The notes under the pieces are model-generated. The model searched no databases. It was not told the DNA's origin and was given only the letters and a program-made list of their open reading frames with translations. Source: Aeromicrobium sp. Leaf245 (GTDB taxonomy: Bacteria > Actinomycetota > Actinomycetes > Propionibacteriales > Nocardioidaceae). From it: a DNA stretch of 64,000 nucleotides. Position numbers and translations under genes: made by a program. Of this stretch, positions 16,105 through 24,511 are shown piece by piece. Position 1 is the stretch's first letter; every line of letters starts with the position of its first letter. The stretch lies in contig NZ_OW824151.1 of assembly GCF_942548115.1 (NCBI RefSeq), forward strand, positions 3,348,001 through 3,412,000, given 5' to 3'.

Positions 16105-16457
16105 GGTGCCTCCGCGGCCGCGACGGCCGTCGCGCTGAGCTCGCGCGACCCGACGGTGGTGCCGAAGCCCAGCGGTGCGCGGGACCGGACCCTGACCGTG
16201 ACCACGACCGTGCCGTCCTGCTCCTGCACCCGCACCCGGGCACCGGCCGGCGCGAGTCGGCGGACGAGCGCCGTGGCCCCACCGTCGTCCTCGCCCCGTG
16301 CGACGAGCCGCGCACCCTCGCGAGCGGCGTCGACGAGCCGGACCTGGGTCACCCCGAGCGACGCCACCCACACGAGCAGCAGCACGAGCACGAGCGCGAA
16401 CGGGGCGAGGACGGCCAGCTCGGCGGTGGCCGTGCCCTTCTCGCCGCGCCCGGTCAT
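16101..16457 (-). CDS. TadE-like minor pilin
   Basis: 118 aa, MTGRGEKGTATAELAVLAPF then a 20-residue hydrophobic helix and the VRLVDAAREGARLVARG helix: the TadE domain, with the processing-like Glu in TAELA. The rest is a beta-rich exported part. The ATG overlaps the stop of the upstream DUF4244 gene (ATGA) and its stop overlaps the next start, so translation is coupled. It is a predicted prepilin-like assembly factor of the Flp pilus. Confidence 0.85.
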   Translation of the reverse strand: MTGRGEKGTATAELAVLAPFALVLVLLLVWVASLGVTQVRLVDAAREGARLVARGEDDGGATALVRRLAPAGARVRVQEQDGTVVVTVRVRSRAPLGFGTTVGSRELSATAVAAAEAP

Positions 16458-16729
16458 CGGATCGAGGTCCACGGCCTGCCCCGGCGCAGGTGCTCGACGA
16501 GCGTGGTCGGGTCGAGCGCGCGAGCGAAGATCTCGCGCAGCTGGTCGAAGAACCAGCCGTCGGCCCCGATGTGGACCAGGACGGCGGCGCAGGTGGCGGC
16601 CCCGAGGGTGCCGACGGCGTACTCGGCGGTGGTCATGCCGTGCTCGCGTCGAGCGCCGCGGCGGGAGCGGCGGGCGGCGGTCCGGCAGAGGGACGAGACG
16701 TCGAAGGTGGAGGAGGTGCGCTGGTGCAC
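16454..16729 (-). CDS. DUF4244 Flp-type pilin, copy 2
   Basis: 91 aa. A basic leader ending REHG is followed by MTTAEYAVGTLGAATCAAVL, which has the Glu+5 and Tyr+6 of Flp pilins behind a Gly cleavage site (family knowledge). The tail GADGWFFDQLREIFARALDP is short and amphipathic. It closely resembles the neighbour at 16838-17077, so the two are a tandem duplication; this copy has a longer leader and tail. Probably a major or minor pilus subunit. Confidence 0.85.
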   Translation of the reverse strand: MHQRTSSTFDVSSLCRTAARRSRRGARREHGMTTAEYAVGTLGAATCAAVLVHIGADGWFFDQLREIFARALDPTTLVEHLRRGRPWTSIR

Positions 16730-16837
16730 GGTGGGCTCCTGGGGAGTCGGGTCGGTGCTGTGGTCGAGGTGCGGTGGCTCGATCCGGTGGGGCCGTCGGG
16801 GACTGGTGAACGCCGCGACGGCCCCACCGGAGGTCGG

Positions 16838-17077
16838 TCAGAAGAGGTTGGGCAGGAGGCTCGGGATGTTGTCGATGACGTCGCGGACGAGCTCGCCGAA
16901 CCACTCCGACTGGCCGACCTTCACGAGCACGCCACCGACGGTGCAGGCGCCGAGGGTGCCGACGGCGTACTCGGCGGTGGTCATGCCCTGGTCGCGGCGC
17001 TGGGCGCCGCGGGCGAGCAGACGCGAGAGGCCGAGGGTCGCCCGGTCCTGGAGGGTGGAGTGCTGGAGGTTCTTCAT
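16838..17077 (-). CDS. DUF4244 Flp-type pilin, copy 1
   Basis: 79 aa: leader MKNLQHST...RRDQG, then MTTAEYAVGTLGACTVGGVL and a short tail ending LPNLF. The Gly-Met/Glu+5 pattern is that of Flp prepilins cut by a TadV-type peptidase. GAAAGGA stands 6 nt before the ATG, a strong site fitting an abundant subunit. The upstream gap (17078-17207) contains two CCTGTGGAC motifs 32 bp apart, matching a pair upstream of ssd, so both may answer to one regulator. Confidence 0.87.
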   Translation of the reverse strand: MKNLQHSTLQDRATLGLSRLLARGAQRRDQGMTTAEYAVGTLGACTVGGVLVKVGQSEWFGELVRDVIDNIPSLLPNLF

Positions 17078-17154
17078 GGGGTGTCCTTTCGTGGAACGTG
17101 CTGACACCCAGGAGATGGGTCGCTCCCGAGCCCGGACGACCACCCCGTCGGCGA

Positions 17155-17195
17155 CCTGTGGACGAGCGGGCCCGAGGGCGGTCCGGCCTGTGGAC
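17155..17195. promoter_or_regulatory. Paired CCTGTGGAC motifs upstream of pilin gene
   Basis: CCTGTGGAC at 17155-17163 and 17187-17195, same orientation, 32 bp apart. A matching pair lies upstream of ssd at 21067-21108. On the minus strand each core (TCGTCCACA or CCGTCCACA) is one or two bases from the actinobacterial DnaA box TTGTCCACA. Confidence 0.5.
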
Positions 17196-17207
17196 GGGCG
17201 GGCACCT

Positions 17208-17921
17208 TCATCCGCCCAGCAGGTCGAGCCCCGACGCGACGCCGATGAGGGTCGGGACGATCCCCACGAGGAAGAAGGCCGGGAGGAAGCAGAGCCCGAG
17301 CGGGGCGGCAGTGCGCACGCCGACCGCCCGCGCGCGTTCACGCGCCTGGGACGCCCGGTCGCGGCGCAGGTCCGCTGCCGCGGCGGCCAGCACCGCGGCC
17401 ACGGGCGAGCCGGACTGCTCGGCCCGCCGGAACGCACGACCCACGGCGCCCAGCACCCGGTGCCGGGCGAGCACCTCCCACACCGCGGGCAGGTCCGTGC
17501 CCGAGCGCAGCCGACGCCCGACCTTCTGCAGCTCCGTCGCGAGCGGCTCAGGGACCACCTCGCCGACCACCTCGAACGCGACGACGGCCGGTCGCCCGGA
17601 CGCCAGCACGGCGACGACGAGGTCGAGCGCCACGGGCAGCTGGCGCTGCAGCTGCTCGTCACGCCGCCGCGAGGACGCCGTGGCCATGGTCGCGACCGCC
17701 GCCCGCGCCGCCGGGGTGGCTGCGAGGGCGACGAGGAGACCGATCACCGGTCCGAGCACCACGAGGCAGGCGATCGGGGTGAGGACGGTCACCACGCTGG
17801 TCGGCGACGGACGCCGACGCGAGGTCGGAACGGTGGTGAGCGCCCGGAGCCGGTCGGTGGCCGGGACGGGCACGGCCAGCCAGGCCGCGGCGGCCGCGAC
17901 CAGCGCCGCTGCCAGGCTCAT
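17208..17921 (-). CDS. tadC: Type II secretion F-domain protein, TadC
   Basis: 237 aa inner-membrane platform protein of the Flp pilus machine. Hydrophobic stretches lie near residues 2-20, 45-68 and 205-228, and the cytoplasmic T2SSF domain contains LQRQLPVALDLVVAVLASG and GSPVAAVLAAAAADLRRDRAS. The ATG overlaps the tadB stop (ATGA). It is shorter than proteobacterial TadC, which is usual in actinobacteria. Confidence 0.85.
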   Translation of the reverse strand: MSLAAALVAAAAAWLAVPVPATDRLRALTTVPTSRRRPSPTSVVTVLTPIACLVVLGPVIGLLVALAATPAARAAVATMATASSRRRDEQLQRQLPVALDLVVAVLASGRPAVVAFEVVGEVVPEPLATELQKVGRRLRSGTDLPAVWEVLARHRVLGAVGRAFRRAEQSGSPVAAVLAAAAADLRRDRASQARERARAVGVRTAAPLGLCFLPAFFLVGIVPTLIGVASGLDLLGG

Positions 17922-18796
17922 CGCGCGCCCACCTCGGCGCGGGTGGTGATGCGCTCGACCCAGGCCAGCCCCGTGGCCGCCAGCGCGCACCCGGCCGCGA
18001 GGCACACGACGCCCGGCAGGGTGCCGGTGAGCACGTGCACCGGGTCCCCGCCGAGACCGGAGCCGAGGCCGAGCCCGAGCAGCGGCAGGACCGCCAGCAG
18101 CCGAGCGGTGGCACGAGCCGAGGAGCACTCCGCCCGGACCTCTCGAGCAAGGTCGTGGTCCGCGCGCAACGCCTCGACCACGTGGTCGAGCACGTCCGCG
18201 ACCGGCGCACCGGCACGTTCGGCCACACGCCAGGCGGCAGCGACGTCGGCGAGGTCGCCGGCGCCCGGGAGACGGGACACGCCGTCGAGCGCGGCCGGCA
18301 CGTCGCCGCCGCGGGCCGCCACCTCGGCGACGGGCCGCAGGTCGGGCAGGTCGTCGCACGCTCCGCGCAGGGCCACGGGAGGGAGCACCCCGGTGCGCAG
18401 CTCGGCCGCGAGCAGCTCGACCGTGGCCGCGACCCGCACCGCCAGCTCGCTCGCGGCGCGCGCGGCGCGGTGCCGCTCGACGAACGACGACGCCACCACG
18501 GCGACGGCCGCGACCGTGGCCAGGAGCAGGGCGGACACGGGCGACGTGACGAACCACGGGGCCGCAGCGGCTGCGAGCGCGACGGGCACCCACGACCGCC
18601 AGCGGCGCCACGCCACCACCCGCAGCAGGAGCGGGCGTGCCGCTGCGGACGGCGGCCCCTCACCCTGGTGCGGCGGCGACGTCGCGGGCCCGAGGCGCAG
18701 GGCGACCAGCCACGTCGGAGGCGGCAGCCAGAGCAGGACCGCGCACCCGGACAGTCCCGCCGCCACCACGGCGACCAGGACCGTGGACCCCGTCAT
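17918..18796 (-). CDS. tadB: Type II secretion F-domain protein, TadB
   Basis: 292 aa, partner of TadC. There is an N-terminal helix (residues 5-30), a central helix pair, a T2SSF domain with VAATVELLAAELRTGVLPPVALRGA and AWRVAERAGAPVADVLDHVV, and two C-terminal helices. Its ATG overlaps the end of the tadA coding region (ATGA with the stop in the tadA C-terminal frame), which shows that this frame, not the longer shifted one, is the natural tadA end. Confidence 0.85.
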   Translation of the reverse strand: MTGSTVLVAVVAAGLSGCAVLLWLPPPTWLVALRLGPATSPPHQGEGPPSAAARPLLLRVVAWRRWRSWVPVALAAAAAPWFVTSPVSALLLATVAAVAVVASSFVERHRAARAASELAVRVAATVELLAAELRTGVLPPVALRGACDDLPDLRPVAEVAARGGDVPAALDGVSRLPGAGDLADVAAAWRVAERAGAPVADVLDHVVEALRADHDLAREVRAECSSARATARLLAVLPLLGLGLGSGLGGDPVHVLTGTLPGVVCLAAGCALAATGLAWVERITTRAEVGAR

Positions 18797-19958
18797 GCGT
18801 GGCTGTCCAGCAGGTCCTCGAGCCGGTCACGACCGGGGCCGTCGGTCCAGCGACCGTCGACGAGCCCGGCTGCGCGCACGGAGCGGACCGTCCCGTGCCC
18901 GTCGGGCCCCGCCGCGTGCAGCACACCGACCTCCTCGACCCGACGAAGACCGTCGCGACCGCGACGCAGGTGCACCACGACGTCGACCCCGGCCGCCAGC
19001 TGGCTGTGCACGGCGTCGCGTGCCAGGCCTCCGGCCACCCCCAGCGCCTCGAACCGGGCCGGGACGTCGGCCGCGGAGTGGCGTGGATGGTGCCGCAGCC
19101 GCCCTCGTGCCCGGTGTTGAGCGCGGCGAGCAGGTCGACGACCTCTCCCCCGCGAACCTCGCCGACGACGAGCCGGTCCGGCCGCATGCGCAGCGCCTGC
19201 CGCACGAGGTCGCGCACGGTCACGAGGCCAGCGCCCTCCGCGTTGGCCGGTCGGGCCTCCAACGACACGACGTGGGAGTGGTCTGGAGCCAGCTCGGCCG
19301 CGTCCTCGACCACGACGAGTCGTTCGGCGGACGGCACGAGCCCCAGCAGCGTGCCGAGCAGCGTGGTCTTGCCGCTGCCGGTGCCGCCGCTCACGACGAA
19401 GGCGACCCGGGTCGCGACGACGCGCTGCAGCAGCCGAGCGGCCTCGACGTGGATCCCGCCGGCGGCCACCAGCTGCTCGAGCGTGAACGAGCGCCGGGCC
19501 GGGACGCGCAGGCTGATGGCCGTGCCGGGGCGCACCAGCGGTGCCAGCACGGCGTGCAGACGGGTGCCGTCGGGCAGCCGCGCATCGACCCAGGGGCTCG
19601 CGTCGTCGAGCCGTCGGCCGGCCTGGGCGGCCAGTCGCTGGGCCAGTCGTCGCACCGCCGCGTCGTCGGGGAACCGCAGGTCGGTCCGCTCGAGCCCGTG
19701 CCCACGGTCCACGTGCACGGCGCCGGCCCCGTTGACCACCACGTCGGTGACGTCGGCGTCGTCGAGCAGCGGCTGCAGGACACCCGCGCCGCGCCGCTCC
19801 CGCTGCAGGGCGTCGACCACGGCGAGCACCGTGGCGCTGCCGTGCAGCCCGGCCTCGAGCCCCAGGGCCTCGGCCACGGCCTGCGCGCTGGGCTCGCGCA
19901 CCTCGGCGGCGAGCCGCGAGCGCACCCGTCCGACGAGCGCGGCGTCGATCGTGGTCAC
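18793..19958 (-). pseudogene. tadA: Pilus ATPase TadA, single-base frameshift
   Basis: The coding region runs from GTG (overlapping the ssd stop) as a normal CpaF/TadA secretion ATPase: Walker A GGTGSGKTT (191-199), acidic VVVEDAAEL, His-box RMRPDRLVVGEVRG and HEGGCGTIHA (to residue 293). The frame then breaks. The expected HANSAADVPARFEALG is recovered by inserting one A in GCCACTCC near 19079-19081, after which the second frame continues as GGLARDAVHSQLAAGVDVVVH and ends LEDLLDSHA at 18793. Without the correction the protein loses its last 95 or so residues. It is a real mutation that disables pilus assembly, a programmed shift, or a sequencing error; neighbours are all intact. Confidence 0.85.
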
Positions 19959-21016
19959 GACGGACCTGCCGCCGCGAGGCCGAGGACGTCGAGCACCTGC
20001 CCCGACGCCCGCCGCAGCGTGCGCGACCGTCCGGGGCCGCGGCCGTGGTCGAGGTCGGCCCTCAGCCGACGGTCGTGGGCGACCCGCGCGACCACCGGGA
20101 GCCTCAGCGCCTCGGCCACCGGGCCCGAGCCGACGCCTCCGGCGCGCCGAGTCGTCACGAGCGCCACCCGTGGGACGTGCTCGCGCACCTGGGCCAGCAC
20201 GATGCGCGCGGCCGCCACGCACCGCACGTCCTCGGGCACCAGCAGCACCGCTCCCTCGCACCGCGCGAGCACCGCCGACCCGAGCGGGTCGAGGTGCCGG
20301 GGCACGTCGGCGACGACCACGTCGAAGGCACGCGAGGCGGCGGTCAGCACGTCGGGGGCGACGTCGACCGGCACGGCGGAGCCGTCGCGGGGGCAGGCCA
20401 GCACGGCCACGCCGTGGTGCACGGGCAGCAGACGCGCGAGCCGGGTGGCGCCGACGTGCCCGCCGGCGCCACCGAGCTCGGGCCACCGCACCCCCTCGGC
20501 GCGCTCCGCGCCGAGGACGAGGTCGACGCCGGCCCCCCTGGTGTCGGCGTCGACGAGGACGGGGCGGTGGCCGCGCCGACCGGCGTGCAGGGCCACCGCG
20601 GTGGCGAAGGTGGAGGCGCCCGCCCCGCCGACGGCACCGACGACGGCGAGGAACGCCGCCTCGTCGCGTCCGTCGAGCAGCTCCCCGAGTCGCGCGAGCA
20701 CGGCGGTCTCGTCGGTGGGGTCGAGCACGGCCGTGGCGCCGAGCAGCACCGCGTCGCGCCAGAGCGTGTCGCCGGCGGTGCCGCCGGGCTCCCCACCCAG
20801 CACGAGCACGCCGTCACGACGTGGCGGAGCCGTGCGGGCGAGCGGTCCCGCCAGGTCGGCCGAGAGCAGCACGGCCGACGCCGTGGACCAGGCGCGCCGA
20901 GCGGCGACCGCGTCGGACGCGACCTCCGGCGTGACGCCCACCGCGGCGCACCACCGGAGGGCGTCGTCGAGCAGGTCGGCGTCGCCCGTGGCGACCAGCA
21001 GGTGTGCGGCGTCCAT
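19955..21016 (-). CDS. ssd: Septum-site-determining-type protein Ssd (CpaE/TadZ-like)
   Basis: 353 aa. An N-terminal receiver-like domain without obvious phosphorylation Asp (residues 1-120) is followed by a MinD/ParA-type ATPase fold starting AVVGAVGGAGASTFATAVAL, in which the P-loop Lys is absent, then LVDADTRGAGVD and VVVADVPRHLD. This is the actinobacterial Ssd (Rv3660c) that heads the tad operon and probably localises the pilus machine at the pole; the mycobacterial protein has also been linked to septum inhibition. The ATG at 21016 is chosen because upstream codons run into the paired CCTGTGGAC region. Confidence 0.85.
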   Translation of the reverse strand: MDAAHLLVATGDADLLDDALRWCAAVGVTPEVASDAVAARRAWSTASAVLLSADLAGPLARTAPPRRDGVLVLGGEPGGTAGDTLWRDAVLLGATAVLDPTDETAVLARLGELLDGRDEAAFLAVVGAVGGAGASTFATAVALHAGRRGHRPVLVDADTRGAGVDLVLGAERAEGVRWPELGGAGGHVGATRLARLLPVHHGVAVLACPRDGSAVPVDVAPDVLTAASRAFDVVVADVPRHLDPLGSAVLARCEGAVLLVPEDVRCVAAARIVLAQVREHVPRVALVTTRRAGGVGSGPVAEALRLPVVARVAHDRRLRADLDHGRGPGRSRTLRRASGQVLDVLGLAAAGPS

Positions 21017-21066
21017 GGCTCTCACGCAACCAGGGACGGGAGCCGCGGACGAGACCTCGCGAGCGG

Positions 21067-21108
21067 CCTGTGGACGACGCCGCGCACGCCATCGGACGGC
21101 CTGTGGAC
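21067..21108. promoter_or_regulatory. Paired CCTGTGGAC motifs between ssd and HAD gene
   Basis: CGGCCTGTGGACGAC occurs twice (cores 21067-21075 and 21100-21108), 33 bp apart, in the same orientation as the pair at 17155-17195. Confidence 0.5.
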
Positions 21109-21163
21109 GACCCGTCGCCGACCCGGTGTCCACGCGGGGGACCACGCGACGGCCGGGTCGGCC

Positions 21164-21169
21164 TATCCT
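21164..21169 (+). promoter_or_regulatory. -10 box TATCCT, leaderless HAD gene start
   Basis: TATCCT is 6 nt before the GTG at 21176. Confidence 0.6.
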
Positions 21170-21175
21170 GGGCGG

Positions 21176-22003
21176 GTGAGCCCCCGTTCGGCCGCGTTCT
21201 TCGACCTGGACAAGACGATCATCGCCCGGTCCAGCACCCTGGCCTTCAGCAAGCCCTTCTTCGAGGGCGGGCTGCTCACGCGCCGTGCGGTCCTGCGCAG
21301 CGCGTACGCGAACTTCCTGTTCGGGCTCAACGGCGCCGACCACGACCAGCTCGAGCGGATGCGCACCTACCTCACGGCCATGGTCGCCGGGTGGGACGTG
21401 GAGATCGTGCGCGAGTCCGTTCGCCGCACGCTGCGCGACGTCATCGACCCCATCGTCTACGCCGAGGCCGTCGACCTGATCGAGCACCACAGGCGTGCCG
21501 GTCGCGACGTCGTGATCGTCTCGGCCTCCGGGTCGGAGGTCGTGGAGCCCGTCGGCGAGCTCCTCGGCGTGTCCGACGTCATCGCCACGCGCCTCGTCGA
21601 GCACGCCGGCCGCTACACCGGCGAGGTCGCGTTCTACGCCTACGGCCCGCACAAGGCCACCGCGATGAAGCGACTGGCCGAGGAACGTGGCTACGACCTC
21701 GACGCGTGCTTCGCCTACTCCGACTCCGAGACCGACGTGCCCATGCTCGAGACGGTGGGTCACCCGTTCTGCGTCAACCCCGACAAGACCCTGCGCAAGA
21801 TCGCCGCCGAGCGGGACTGGCCGGTGCTGGCCTTCGCCCGGCCGGTCGCGCTGCGCAGCAGGCTCGGCCTGCACAGCACCACGGGTCGCGCCGCCTGGAC
21901 CCTCGGGGCGGTCGCAGCGGCAGGTGGCGTCGCCCTGCTCGCCCGTCGGCGGTCGCGTCGCGCGTCACCGTCGCTGCTGCAGCGGGTCCTCCCCCACACC
22001 TGA
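21176..22003 (+). CDS. HAD-IB family phosphatase (SerB/CicA-like)
   Basis: 275 aa. Motif I is FFDLDKTI (Asp10 nucleophile, Asp12 acid), motif II VSASGSE, motif III Lys in YGPHKATAMKRL, motif IV AYSDSETDVPML. This is the HAD-IB subclass with phosphoserine-phosphatase-like fold and a C-terminal hydrophobic segment (AAWTLGAVAAAGGVALLARR) that may tether it to the membrane. It is the syntenic equivalent of Rv3661 beside ssd. The substrate is unknown; phosphoserine or a lysophospholipid head group are family possibilities. Confidence 0.85.
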   Translation: MSPRSAAFFDLDKTIIARSSTLAFSKPFFEGGLLTRRAVLRSAYANFLFGLNGADHDQLERMRTYLTAMVAGWDVEIVRESVRRTLRDVIDPIVYAEAVDLIEHHRRAGRDVVIVSASGSEVVEPVGELLGVSDVIATRLVEHAGRYTGEVAFYAYGPHKATAMKRLAEERGYDLDACFAYSDSETDVPMLETVGHPFCVNPDKTLRKIAAERDWPVLAFARPVALRSRLGLHSTTGRAAWTLGAVAAAGGVALLARRRSRRASPSLLQRVLPHT

Positions 22004-22342
22004 ACCGATCCGCCTCGACCCCGCACGAGCCACGTGCGCTTGTGAACCGCGGCACGCAAGGTTACGGCCCCGTAGGGCTACCGCGCGTCCTGGCTGCGGC
22101 GTACAACTGAGGGCAGGACAACTCCACAGACGGCCCGGCACCTCAGTACCCACGCGGCGATCTCCCGTCCCACTGGGCAGTCGCTCCCGGGACATCCGCG
22201 ACGAGCGGCCCCGAGGCGACGATGACGAAGTGCACGCCTGGTAGCTGCAGCGCGGCCGGACCCATGGACGGCGTCACCCGAGCGGTGGCGCCGTCCTTCT
22301 TCGTGCGCGACCGTCGGTGCCGGCGTCCCCAGGGGGCCGACG
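22004..22342. other. Gap between convergent genes
   Basis: No protein gene supported. Bases 22040-22085 form a GC-rich run with CACGCAAGG and GGCTACC that might fold, but it does not match a riboswitch I can name. The terminator at 22266-22296 lies near the right end. Confidence 0.4.
22266..22296. terminator. Bidirectional terminator hairpin
   Basis: GGACGGCGTCACC and GGTGGCGCCGTCC pair over 13 bp with one mismatch and a 5-nt loop, followed by TTCTTC on the plus strand. It serves the convergent HAD and FkbM genes. Confidence 0.65.
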
Positions 22343-23155
22343 TCAGACCGCGACGTGGGGCGGCAGCGCGTCGCGCGAGAACCAGGCCAGACCGAAGCCG
22401 GGGCCTCCGGTCTCGTGCCGCACCAGCGTCATGCCCGTGCCCTCGAGGAACGTCCGCAGGTCGTCGAAGCCGTGCTGTTCAGAGTGGTGGTACTCCATGA
22501 CGAGCCGCCGCACGCCCGACCAGAGGGTCGGGTCGGAGTCGAGCAGGATCCCGTACTCCGCTCCCTCGGCGTCCATCTTCAGCAGGTCCACCCGACCGCC
22601 GGCCGCGGCGAACGCGTCGGCGATGCTGTCGCAGGCGACCTCGATCTCGACGGACCCGGCCTCGCCGAGGTGCAGGACGCCGTTGTGGCCGCTGCCCGGT
22701 CCGTTGTCGGCCATCACCAACGTGCCGGCCCGCGAGCCGACGGCGGTGCGGTGCACGGTGATCCGGTCGGCGAGACCGTTGGACTCGACGTTGCGCACGG
22801 TGTAGGCACCGGTGGACGGTGTCGGCTCGTAGGAGTGGACGGTGGCCCCGGGGAACCGCCGCAGGAGGTCGGTCGAGAAGCAGCCGATGTGCGCCCCGAT
22901 GTCGACCACGTGCACGTCGTCGGGCAGTCCGTGCCCGAACCAGTCCAGCGAGTACTCGTCCTCGGCGAACACCTCGTACACGGGGACCCGCGCACCCGGC
23001 ACGTTCGGGCAGTGGATCGTCAAGCCGTCCACCTCGAAGGCCAGCTCGTCGGCACGGGCGGCCAGCTGGCGCAGGACGCTCCAGCCGTTGTCGAAGACCG
23101 ACACGGTCTGGCGGGTGCGGCGCGCCACCCAGGTGGCGCGGTCGAGGACGGTCAT
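22343..23155 (-). CDS. FkbM-family methyltransferase
   Basis: 270 aa. SAM motif VVDIGAHIGCFSTDLL, the EPTPSTG acidic turn and LLKMDAEGAEYGIL, the FkbM hallmark (K-D-EG-E). Such enzymes O-methylate sugars or polyketides. The ATG overlaps the stop of the O-antigen ligase gene (ATGA), so it belongs to the kinase-ligase operon and probably caps or modifies the polymer. It is closest in layout to the FkbM at 28910-29701 (same PNAPGAR/PNVPGAR and AEGAEYG segments), suggesting a duplicated pair. Confidence 0.85.
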   Translation of the reverse strand: MTVLDRATWVARRTRQTVSVFDNGWSVLRQLAARADELAFEVDGLTIHCPNVPGARVPVYEVFAEDEYSLDWFGHGLPDDVHVVDIGAHIGCFSTDLLRRFPGATVHSYEPTPSTGAYTVRNVESNGLADRITVHRTAVGSRAGTLVMADNGPGSGHNGVLHLGEAGSVEIEVACDSIADAFAAAGGRVDLLKMDAEGAEYGILLDSDPTLWSGVRRLVMEYHHSEQHGFDDLRTFLEGTGMTLVRHETGGPGFGLAWFSRDALPPHVAV

Positions 23156-24501
23156 GCGGTCTCCCACTGGTCGGTCGAGGGAACGGTGTCGGCGGGGTCC
23201 GCCTCGGGGGCGCCGTCACCGAGACGGACGAGGAAGGGCAGCGCGAGCACGGCCCAGACGTAGCGGTCCCAGAGGATCGTGGTCATCAGGCCGATCATGG
23301 CGTAGCCGAGGACGGGCAGGGCCAGGAGCGCGGACGGGCCGGGGAGGGTGATCGCCCTCAGCGCCACTGACGCGAGCAGCACCAGGTAGACCGCGGTGCC
23401 GACGATGCCGACGGCCGCCGCGACCTGCAGGTAGATGTTGTGGGCCTCCATCACGTCGCCCAGCCCGATGCCGAGCACGGGGTGGGACGTGAAGGCGTCG
23501 AGCGCCACCTTGGCGAGGTACTCCCGCTCGGCGTCGGACCCGGCGGCCGTGCCACCGCCGAGGAGCCGGCCCAGCACGTTGTTCTGCATCGAGCCGCCGC
23601 CGGTCAGGGCGTTGCCGACGATCCACAGGGCGGGGATGGCGAGCCCGAAGAGCGCGAGGGCGACCTCGACCCGACGCTCCAGCGCCACGAAGAGCACGGC
23701 GACCGCGACGGCGACCACGAGCGCGGCCCGGCTGCCGCTGACCCAGACGTTCCACGCGCACGCGGCGCCCAGCAGGAGGACCAGCCAGGACCACCGGCGG
23801 GGAAGCACCCGCAGGAGGAACGGCACGAGTGCGAGGCCGAGCATCGCGCACAGGCCCATCACGTTGGGGTGCGTCGAGTAGCCGATGCGCCGTCCGTCCC
23901 AGGAGGACTCGCCGACCGTGTACGCCGCCACGAGGTTGCCCACGTTGCCGACCACGTACATGAGCGCGAAGCCGACGACCACGCCTCGCGATGGCCGCCA
24001 GACCATGAAGGCGACGGGCAGGAGCAGCGCGCCCACGAGCAGCCGGAGCAGGCTGTTGAGGCTCGCACCGCTCTCCTCGGCACCGGCGGACGACACCAGC
24101 CCGACGACGACGAGCCCTACGGCGGCGGCGAGGAACAGCCACTCGCTCGGCAGGGGCTTGCGCAGCAGCACGGGCAGGAGGACAAGCAGACCCGCCAGCA
24201 GCACCAGGTCGGACAGCGACGCGAACGCCAGCGCCCCGATCGGACGGAAGTTGTCGAGCGGCGACAGGGCGATCCCGATCGCGAGGACCGCGACCGCCGT
24301 GCTCTCGACCCCGACCGCGGCGAGGACGACGAGACCGACCGCGAAGGTCAGCGCGAGCCCGGCCCCCACCCCGCCGAGCGACGACAACGGAACCAGCACG
24401 ACCAGCAGCACACCCACGACCAGGACGGGCAGAACCGCAGCCCTGATCGCCCGACGCTCCCGTGGGCCCACGCGCTCCTTCACCGACTCCAGCACGGCCA
24501 T
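23152..24501 (-). CDS. O-antigen ligase/polymerase-family membrane protein
   Basis: 449 aa with about 11-12 membrane helices and a basic cytoplasmic start. The region GIGLGDVMEAHNIYLQVAAAVGIVG holds the His-Asn pair typical of the WaaL/Wzy superfamily (PF04932), preceded by a large outer loop with SSWDGRRIGYSTHPNVMG. In a Gram-positive it should polymerise lipid-linked repeat units or attach the chain to an acceptor. It sits between the tyrosine kinase and an FkbM methyltransferase, the usual company of Wzy polymerases. Confidence 0.82.
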   Translation of the reverse strand: MAVLESVKERVGPRERRAIRAAVLPVLVVGVLLVVLVPLSSLGGVGAGLALTFAVGLVVLAAVGVESTAVAVLAIGIALSPLDNFRPIGALAFASLSDLVLLAGLLVLLPVLLRKPLPSEWLFLAAAVGLVVVGLVSSAGAEESGASLNSLLRLLVGALLLPVAFMVWRPSRGVVVGFALMYVVGNVGNLVAAYTVGESSWDGRRIGYSTHPNVMGLCAMLGLALVPFLLRVLPRRWSWLVLLLGAACAWNVWVSGSRAALVVAVAVAVLFVALERRVEVALALFGLAIPALWIVGNALTGGGSMQNNVLGRLLGGGTAAGSDAEREYLAKVALDAFTSHPVLGIGLGDVMEAHNIYLQVAAAVGIVGTAVYLVLLASVALRAITLPGPSALLALPVLGYAMIGLMTTILWDRYVWAVLALPFLVRLGDGAPEADPADTVPSTDQWETA

Positions 24502-24511
24502 GAGGCCTCCG

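Noticed and set aside
16503-21179. 1558-aa open frame on the plus strand across the tad locus
   Set aside because: It is antisense to nine overlapping genes with recognisable motifs; long empty frames are expected at this G+C. No domain is visible in it.
22040-22110. Cyclic-di-GMP riboswitch
   Set aside because: CACGCAAGG and GGCTACC recall parts of the motif, but the receptor stems do not form and no gene lies downstream in that direction.
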